DNA from: Amorphophallus konjac
Lineage: Eukaryota > Streptophyta > Magnoliopsida > Alismatales > Araceae
Reading direction: 5' to 3'
Length of the DNA: 64,000 nucleotides
NCBI GenBank assembly: GCA_022559845.1
Contig: JAHNEJ010003545.1
Coordinates: 186,001-250,000 of the forward strand
The position numbers were made by a program, and so were the translations under genes. Of this stretch, positions 57,494 to 64,000 are shown in pieces (position 1 is the first letter of the stretch; each line of letters opens with the position of its first letter). The notes under the pieces are model-generated. The model was not told where the DNA came from, searched no databases, and saw only the letters and a program-made list of their open reading frames with translations.

Positions 57494-57684
57494 CTATGGA
57501 GCAACACCTCCCCATAGTGCCCTTCAACTCCTATCGCACCACCATCCAATCATACTACCAAGTGGAGACTTTGGAGGATCTCATTAAGGCCTTAACTTGG
57601 CAAAGAAGTTGACCAACATGTTGACCACAGTGGCCAACCAACCTAAGAGCCTTAACCTCCTACACCTATGTGTCCGGTCTATCA
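57494..57684 (+). repeat. 191-bp duplicate of gypsy sequence flanking the cluster
   Basis: CTATGGAGCAACACC to GGTCTATCA repeats 40931-41121 with a few substitutions. The left copy ends exactly at LTR 1; the right copy starts exactly at the truncated LTR 3. Confidence 0.88.
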
Positions 57685-59093
57685 CCTTATTTTACACTAT
57701 GGGTTGCTACACAAGCGACCTCCTGTTATTCCTCTCCACACCCGATGAGCCCGGCCATATCCTCAAATTAGAGTTCCTTATATCGGGTAGAATGCCAAAC
57801 CATCCCCTCATGGCCGACCCACCCACCAAAGACTCCGGCCCAAATGTTTCATGGGAGAAAAATGACCCACCCCTTTTTTAGGACCTAGAAGACATGGAGT
57901 CCCCCTCTCTAGGTGACCCCTTCCATGATCCATTTGACCCCTTCCTTTGAGAGCTCGGGTACCCATGTGACCCACCCGCATCACCCACCACCCACACTTT
58001 CCTACCCACACCCACCATGTTGGGCGAAGTCCACCTCAACCATGACCCAGGTTACACCATAGGAACCATGACCTTAGGCAACACTCGCCTAGACATCGAG
58101 GAAGTGCCATACCACATATTCACCTTCCTAGAACCCTTCGACCCTTTCACATGGAAGTTCAAAGGACGTCCCACACCTATGCACATGAAAGTCACCTTTG
58201 GGATAAGCATGCATGTGTCTAAGCTTACCACACCACTTGGCATGAACACTATGTTGGGTCTATTCATTCACATCACCCACATGTCAAGTAGGAAACATGA
58301 GTGGGCCATATTTGGGTGCAATGGTCCTCCATCATTTGTCATTAGTCTTATACATGTTAGGGGCATGCACGGATGTTCGGATCCCCCGGCATTTGCTACC
58401 ACCATCCATGATAGATTCACCTACGGATGCCCCGGTCCTCCAACCTTTGCTATAAAGTCCATGCATGATAGGGCCACCTTTGGCTGCCCCGGCCCACCTA
58501 GGCCCATCACAGTCTTCATAGCATCAAAGCATAATTGGTCTACATATGGTTGTCCCGGTCCACCTTTGCATCCCACACATTTCACCCCCACATCGCATCG
58601 TAGTGCATGGCATGAACGTCTAAGCAAGCACCAAGCAACGGCGGTGAGATTTACAAAAGGTGGGCAAAAGCTCATGAGCGCCACTTGGTACTCCAAGAAA
58701 GCAAAATTGGTGATGATGATATTAGAGTGGCTCTACCTTTGGGTCACATCCAAATCGAGGGCACGAGGACTTGGACCTTCCCAAGTTCTGAGTTGCTTTG
58801 GCAACCCGGCCTACGGGTTGGACTTACCGATGGGTTTTGGGATTCATCCCACTTCCCACGTGGCAGATCCGGCACCCTATATGGGCACCGCGGTGGAACC
58901 TAGTGAGTGCCTTGAGCCTATACCTTGCTTTGAGAAGGACACCCCCGGAGAGCCACTACAAATCAGCCTGAGAGCCCGACGTGTGCATATGGAGACAATA
59001 CTAGGCAAGCAAGGTATCATCGCCAACATGAGGGTATGTCCGTCCCACTTTGAGAAGCTGAAGCGCCATCACCCGGCCATGGACGCGGGATGA
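57597..59093 (+). pseudogene. Unrecognised ORF2 with GCPGPP repeats, copy 2
   Basis: Counterpart of 35703-37085. Stops at 57879-57881 (TAG) and near 57948 (TGA) separate a short N-terminal part from the 358-codon open frame 58017-59093. The latter carries the same GCNGPP, CPDPP, GCPGPP, GCPGPP, GCPGPP series. It extends past the TGA of copy 1 through RVHMETILGKQGIIANMRV to a TGA at 59091-59093, probably the natural end. The two copies appear about 95 percent alike by eye. Function is unknown; it follows gag and precedes the polypurine tract. Confidence 0.7.
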
Positions 59094-59180
59094 GTCAGGA
59101 GATCGCGGTTCGCCCGGGGCTGCCTTGGTGCACCACCTCCCTGGTGGACCCATACTCGACGGGGTCGAGTTTTCCTCATC

Positions 59181-59189
59181 CCGGGGGTA
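59181..59189 (+). other. Polypurine-like tract before LTR 3 of Ty3-like element
   Basis: CCGGGGGTA directly before TGATGGGGGCATCAC. Confidence 0.65.
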
Positions 59190-61565
59190 TGATGGGGGCA
59201 TCACTTACCCCTCCACATTTTTTGAAGCTCTCATGGATCGTCGACATGCGCCATTGTGTTCTTCACACTTTTTTGAGTCAATCCATGTAATTTTCATATT
59301 TTATTTTAGTCATAAACCATCTAATTTTCCTTTTATTTGAGTCCAATACCTAGATATAAGGGTCATTTACCTAAGTCTTGAGTCATGTGGTTAATTTAGT
59401 AGGTTAATAATGGGCCCAATTTAATGGGCTAGGCCCAGGGGCGCCCCTTCCTGGTCTATCTGGTCATTGTGTCAATTGTCCAAGGTCAGTATGGTCATAT
59501 GAAAAGTCTGGAGTCTATAAATTGCCCCCTCCCCTCTCTCATTTGTAACCTTTGATGATCAATATAATAGATAATTCCTTTGTGGAGTTTTCTTCTCTCT
59601 CTCTTGATATTTCTCTCTCTATCTCTCTCTCTCTCTCTCAAAGGGGCGCACCCCCATTCTCTCTCCTCCCCCTTGCACCTACTTTCTAACATCCCTCCCC
59701 TCATTCAAGAGCCTTCTCAACTCCCCACAACCCCTCTTCACTCCTTCCCAACCCCAAGGTAGCCTCCACCTATCCCCACTACACTGTCCAACCACCAACC
59801 ACCAACCACCCACTCCCCTTCCCCAAGCACCTCTCTCATCTCCCAAGGGAGAATTCCCCACTCCCCAAGCACCCTTTCCCTTCCCCACACACCTCTTCCT
59901 ATCCCCAAGACCAGAAATGAATCCCACCCTTAAACCCATTTTCAAGTACTCCTTCCCTATCTCCCACCCAACACCAAATTCGCAGCTTCCCCTCCCTCCA
60001 CCTGCTAGACCTCCCTCCAACCCCCATTCTGCCACTCCCTCACCTTGGATCACCTCCTCACAGCCAGGGTTCGCCCCACACTCACCCACCCCCATTTCGC
60101 CCCCCTCCTACCCCATTTACCATCACCAAGCTGTAGATCCTATAGCAGCTCGCAGGCAGCAGAGAAGCTGCTGATTGCAGAGGCTGTCACATCATCTCCA
60201 CGAGGAACCTCATGGTAAATGTTATATTTCTGGAAATATCATCAAGTTAGCTTCACAACAGAGGTGGTCTCGCCATCGACCGACTTCGGGGTTGCCCAGA
60301 GAAGCCGATCTCCCCATACTGCGCATTCCCTCCCAGGCAGATGACAAGCAACCACTTATAGAGGCTTCCATGACCAGCACCCTGGGCTTCTTGAGGCGCC
60401 ATTTGGCTGAGGACTCCTCCTGCAAGTCCCCTGCCATCTCCAAGAAGCAGAATGCTTTTTGGAGCTCGGAGTCAAGAATTCCAATTTTTCCCTCTGAGGT
60501 GCCCAAGGTCAGCTCCCCAGAACCAGGTCCGACCTCCTTCCACTAATCCGGTCATCGCGGTTAGCTCTGACCTCCAACGATGGTCTCGTTGGTCTCCGTT
60601 CGAAGAAGACTCGACCATGATCGTAGAGGTTATGGTCCCACATTATTTGGACCCCGAGCGTGTTCGTGGCACCATCGCCTTCCTGCAGTAGTAGTTTGGG
60701 AACAACCACAACCAGAGTAGATCAGTCATGTTTCAGACCCTACCCCAGCCAGTGACGTCATCAGGAAATTCTCCAAAAATTTAGACATCCTCCTGGGTCA
60801 ACTTAGAAAGTTTTGGCACCAATATCGACCTCTTCTGAGTTCGAAAGAGCCCGTGGCTGCGCCGTCATCGATTGCCTATCAAGCTGTTCCTGAAGCGGGC
60901 AGAACCGGCGGAGCTCGGCAATTCAGTTTCTAACTTAGCTCCCCCACCCCACCTGGCCGACATACAGCCCCTCCCTATGTGGAGGTAGTGTTTGGTTTTA
61001 ATTGGACTTCCCCACCCCTAGTCCAACCCCTCTGCAAGGGAGTAGTGCATGTACTAGCAGGTCTTCGGCCGAAGCGTCATCAGTGCAGCGTGCGGGTAGC
61101 CCACGCTTCCCCGCTCGCCCTCATCTTCGGTCGGGGTCGGCGTCTTCACGCCGACTAGGTGAGTTACTAAACACTTCTCTTTGCTGGTCTCCTTTGCTTA
61201 ATTAGTATTGCATCTTAGTGCCGTCGGTGATGAGAGAGTGCCCGGTCCCGATTTGTCATCAAATTGAGTGCCACCGCGGGGCGAGTTGTGAGAGAGACCC
61301 TACAACCCATGCCCTTGGCGTGCTGGCCGCCCGTGAAATTGGGCATCCCGGGCCCTTAGGGGTTCAGCCTCAAGCTAGACAAATCCCCCAGAGTGTAAGG
61401 TCCTGCCCCGGACCCTCTCCATCATCACCGGGTTGCCCATGGGCACATGTGGGCATTACGCGGGTGACTCCGCTAGAGTGGGTTCGCCGATCCGTTGCTT
61501 GCTTGCGAGTATAAGTACAAGGTGCATGGGTCGAGTGGCTGCCACCCCAAGGCTGTGTCACATCA
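59190..61565 (+). repeat. LTR 3 of tandem Ty3-like element
   Basis: About 2376 bp, TGATGGGGGCATCAC to GTGTCACATCA, colinear with LTR 2. TATAAA is near 59515, with a C-rich leader after it. It ends at the TCCTT duplication, with no primer site downstream, as expected of a terminal 3' LTR. Confidence 0.9.
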
Positions 61566-61570
61566 TCCTT
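61566..61570. repeat. Target-site duplication TCCTT, right copy
   Basis: Identical to 33749-33753. Confidence 0.88.
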
Positions 61571-62249
61571 CCTTATCACGGTTGCCTATGCTGCCACGTT
61601 TAGTCCTGTGGTCTCTAATCTGATCTGGCTGTTAGGCCATTTTCTAGAGGCTTTTCACGATCTACCATCAAACTACGTTGCGATCAGCATCGTGGTCTCT
61701 GTAAAACTCGGTTGTTCAGCCCCTCTTCTAGAGCCTTATTGTGGTTGCTCTCAGGACCATGTCGCTGTGGCCGTGGTGGATGAGCTGACTGCGTTTCGGT
61801 CATCATCGTGGTCTCTATAAAACTCGATTGTTCAGCCCCTCTTCCAGAGCCTTATTGCGGTTACTCTCGAGACCACGCCACTGTGGCCGTGATTTATGAG
61901 TAGACCGTGATGTTTTCTAAGTTTTGGTCAGCCCGGCTGACAGTGCCTGACTTGGGTCCACAATCATAACTGCCTATTCAAGTATCCAGCACATCCATCT
62001 CCACACATTTCTATTTTTTTCTATCCACACTTCTGCCCCCATTCTCACATGCACCCATTCATCCAGACTCATGGTTATTTTCTATCCTCTGCATTCACAT
62101 AACACATGCACAATCATTCCTATTCTCACGTCTAGGCATTCATCCACAATAAGAGGAGAAAATGAATGATTCAATAATTTTCTTTAAATTTCTGTACAAA
62201 GTTCATACAAGTACAAACAAAAGGAAAAATGGAAAAGTGTAGAGCCCGG
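61571..62249. other. Right flank of insertion, with a 116-bp direct repeat
   Basis: No gene is recognised. From 61688 and again from 61804 the sequence CATCGTGGTCTCT is followed by about 110 similar bases (AAAACTC, GTTCAGCCCCTCTTC, AGAGCCTTATTG, CTGTGGCCGTG). The remaining bases are AT-rich with ATTCACAT/CATTC phrases. Confidence 0.55.
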
Positions 62250-64000
62250 TGCCCCATTCCTATTTTTGCTCTCCGTTCTCCCCCGGGCCTTCTTGGCGCT
62301 ACTCGGGTGGAGGACCCATCGTTGAGCTGCCCTCTTCACGCCACTGTTGGCACTCTTCCCATTCATTCTTCCGATGACCATAGGAACATGTAAAATACTG
62401 CCGGTAGGAGCTGCCACTTCGGGCCTCGCTGCGTGTGCGGTATTGCCGCTGCCCTACAATCCAGAGAGCTTTTTCTAATCCTTCCACGAGAATCTTCTAA
62501 TCACGAGCTTCTCTCTCGGCCTACTCCGCCCTCCTCTTTAACACAGTCATGTCATCACAAGATTTCGCGAGCTCCTCGCGTAGCTGGGCAATCTCTCCAA
62601 AAGTCATCTGAAGATCCTGCTCCTGCAAGTCCCATCCTAAGTAAGTTAAAGTTCATTTTAGGATAACAATGCTTAAGTCAAATTTAAATCTCTTACCTTC
62701 TACGCTAGGGAGGCCTCAGTTGCCTCAGCTCAGGTGATCGCACGGGCCAACTGTTCATCCAACTCAGCTCGATCGACAAGTGTTTGGGAGGAGGTTGAGG
62801 GGGCCTAGGCCGCCTGGCACTTTGCCATCTCCGTTCGTTGCATAACCAAGGGTTAATTCAAATTGATTTCATATTTAAAGGAAAAAAGTGCAGTCATCTG
62901 ACCAAGAGGTCCAGCGTGCGCTGGAGCTCATCCCGCTACCCGATCGTGCTGTGGAGTAGGCCTTGCAACTCTGCTCTCCTACCCGCCAGATCAAACAACA
63001 TATAAAAATTCATTAGCTCATGAGCTTAATTCTCAAATTCATAATTCACAAATCACATAAGGGTTAAGGTTAGCTTACGAGGCGACGTCTCCTACGGAAC
63101 ACCTGGTTCCCATAGCGACACGAGTATGCTTGTAGGTACTCCTTGTCGGACTGGGTGCGCACAGTCATGGGCCATCCCCACTGCTCCCAATCTCAGATCT
63201 GGTCCACCGCCCGTATCCTCCAATCGATGGTCCCCTGAAGTCCTCTGAATTGTCACCTGCGCCTGATCACTGTCTGCCGGGAAGGGAACTCCACTGGAGC
63301 TTGCTGTATCCCTAGCGTCCTCATAATCAGCCTATAGTGGAGGAGTTCCACTATATTCAGTGAATGAAGCCAGATCTCCCTACTGAAGTAGAGAGAGCCA
63401 GCCGTCTCCCACGGCTGATCTTGCTCTTCCTTCCTATACAACATCCAGTTCACCTGCATTTCATGAGGGAAGATTAATTAATATGCAAAATGGAATGGAA
63501 CTGAATTTATCTTAGGAGCTGAGTTTTTGGAATTTTACCACTGTGTATGGGAGGGTGTCAATGTCATCCTGAATGGTGGCGATATGATGCCTCAAGGAGC
63601 GACCATCTCGCTCTGGCACCTACTGGTGTGCTAGGGGAACCAATCGGGGTCAAACCTCTGTCCCGCAGCTGAGAGAGGGTAGGTAAAGGTAGCTCCACAC
63701 CTGAAAATAGAGAGAGTTAGCGTAGATAATCACAAGAGCATAAATAGCATAAATGCGTAAATGAAATAATTGAATATTTGAGTTTTGTATGTTTTACCTA
63801 GATCAAGGGGTAGAAGCCGTTGAGGGAAGCCTGGCATCTAGAGATCGCCAGGCTGTCGAACAAGTGGGCCAGCACTATCGCTCCCCAAGCGTACCCCCTA
63901 CTCTACTCAGGTCCTCAAGTGCGAGCAAGTGTTGGCAACTCACCGCGTTGCCATGGGATCCCATCAAGAGCCTTCCAATCATATGGATCAGGAAGCGTCG
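62250..64000 (-). pseudogene. Plant mobile domain (PMD) pseudogene with introns, right
   Basis: Right to left: exon 64000-63798 (YAWGAIVLAHLFDSLAIS; start off-window), intron 63797-63701, exon 63700-63539 (VWSYLYLP), intron 63538-63454, exon 63453-63079 (GSLYFSREIWLHSLNIVELLHYRLIMRTLGIQQ, then DKEYLQAYSCRYGNQVFRR). The introns have GT-AG ends, and GTAAGC follows the third exon. Further left, 62990-62250 gives coiled-coil pieces (AGRRAELQGLLHSTIG; REELAKSCDDMTVLKRRAE) typical of TE-linked PMD proteins. In-frame stops occur in every part, for example TAG beside the first junction, two in exon 2 and TGA near 63253. It is a dead gene with visible exon structure. The left PMD at 32 kb is a separate copy, since both contain overlapping portions of the domain. 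Confidence 0.7.

Larger units (their letters stand above)
33754..61565 (+). mobile_element. Non-autonomous Ty3-like element, tandem LTR array
   Basis: One insertion flanked by TCCTT, organised LTR (33754-34862, truncated), internal 1, LTR (37296-39656), internal 2, LTR (59190-61565). Each LTR starts TGATGGGG or TGACGGGG and the two complete ones end CATCA. The middle LTR serves both as 3' LTR of copy 1, preceded by a polypurine tract, and as 5' LTR of copy 2, followed by a primer site. Gag and an unrecognised second ORF are present; no protease, reverse transcriptase or integrase motif was seen. Internal 2 is split by a Sirevirus-like cluster at 41122-57493. Confidence 0.88.

Overview
The window is nuclear DNA of a flowering plant, from a repeat-rich intergenic or heterochromatic stretch. 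Almost everything is plant retrotransposon: Ty3/gypsy with a chromodomain-type integrase tail, Sirevirus-like Ty1/copia with tRNA-Met-type primer sites (TGGTATCAGAGC), and an L1-type LINE with a plant RNase H. Decayed plant-mobile-domain (PMD) genes also occur. I find no intact host gene, rRNA or tRNA gene, or CRISPR. The species cannot be told from this sequence.

Layout: (1) 1-4716 is the end of a Tekay/Del-like Ty3/gypsy element, with a broken integrase and a 3.3-kb 3' LTR. (2) 4717-6290 is unassigned GC-rich DNA with a chain of perfect hairpins. (3) About 6600-25336 is a minus-strand Sirevirus-like copia element with decayed gag-pol. A second minus-strand element (11069-22066) sits inside its reading frame, flanked by the target duplication AGAAG. 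This inner element has two 3.05-kb LTRs, a gag gene with six CCHC knuckles and no pol. (4) 25337-26876 is a LINE 3' fragment into which the outer copia element inserted. (5) 26868-28263 and beyond looks like the 3' part of a Tat-like gypsy element with an antisense gene, followed by an LTR start at 28264. The end of that LTR is unclear, and 29000-31850 holds no gene I can name. (6) 32160-33145 and 62250-64000 are PMD pseudogenes on the minus strand. (7) 33754-61565 is one Ty3-like insertion flanked by TCCTT. It is arranged LTR-internal-LTR-internal-LTR, has a gag and an unrecognised ORF with GCPGPP repeats, and has no reverse transcriptase. (8) Inside its second internal region lies a Sirevirus-like cluster (41122-57493), again LTR-internal-LTR-internal-LTR, with multi-knuckle gag and no pol.

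The most interesting material is in the non-coding parts of the Sirevirus-like elements. Their U3 regions carry long arrays of a degenerate 11-mer (sense AAGTCTRTACA; about 50 units in the inner LTR). In the inner element and the cluster these feed into a shared promoter of CACGTG boxes, an E2F-type GGGCGGGAA and a TATA box. The transcribed leader is a chain of short hairpins whose stems differ in sequence but stay paired. It ends in a hairpin plus GGTGGACGTAGG-type module found in all four LTR types present. The gag-only elements keep these signals and presumably depend on pol from relatives such as the outer element.

Coordinates, motifs, hairpins and target duplications were read by eye. 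Family names come from motif recognition, not database searches. Most coding sequences are pseudogenes, and many of their stops look like C-to-T or G-to-A changes.
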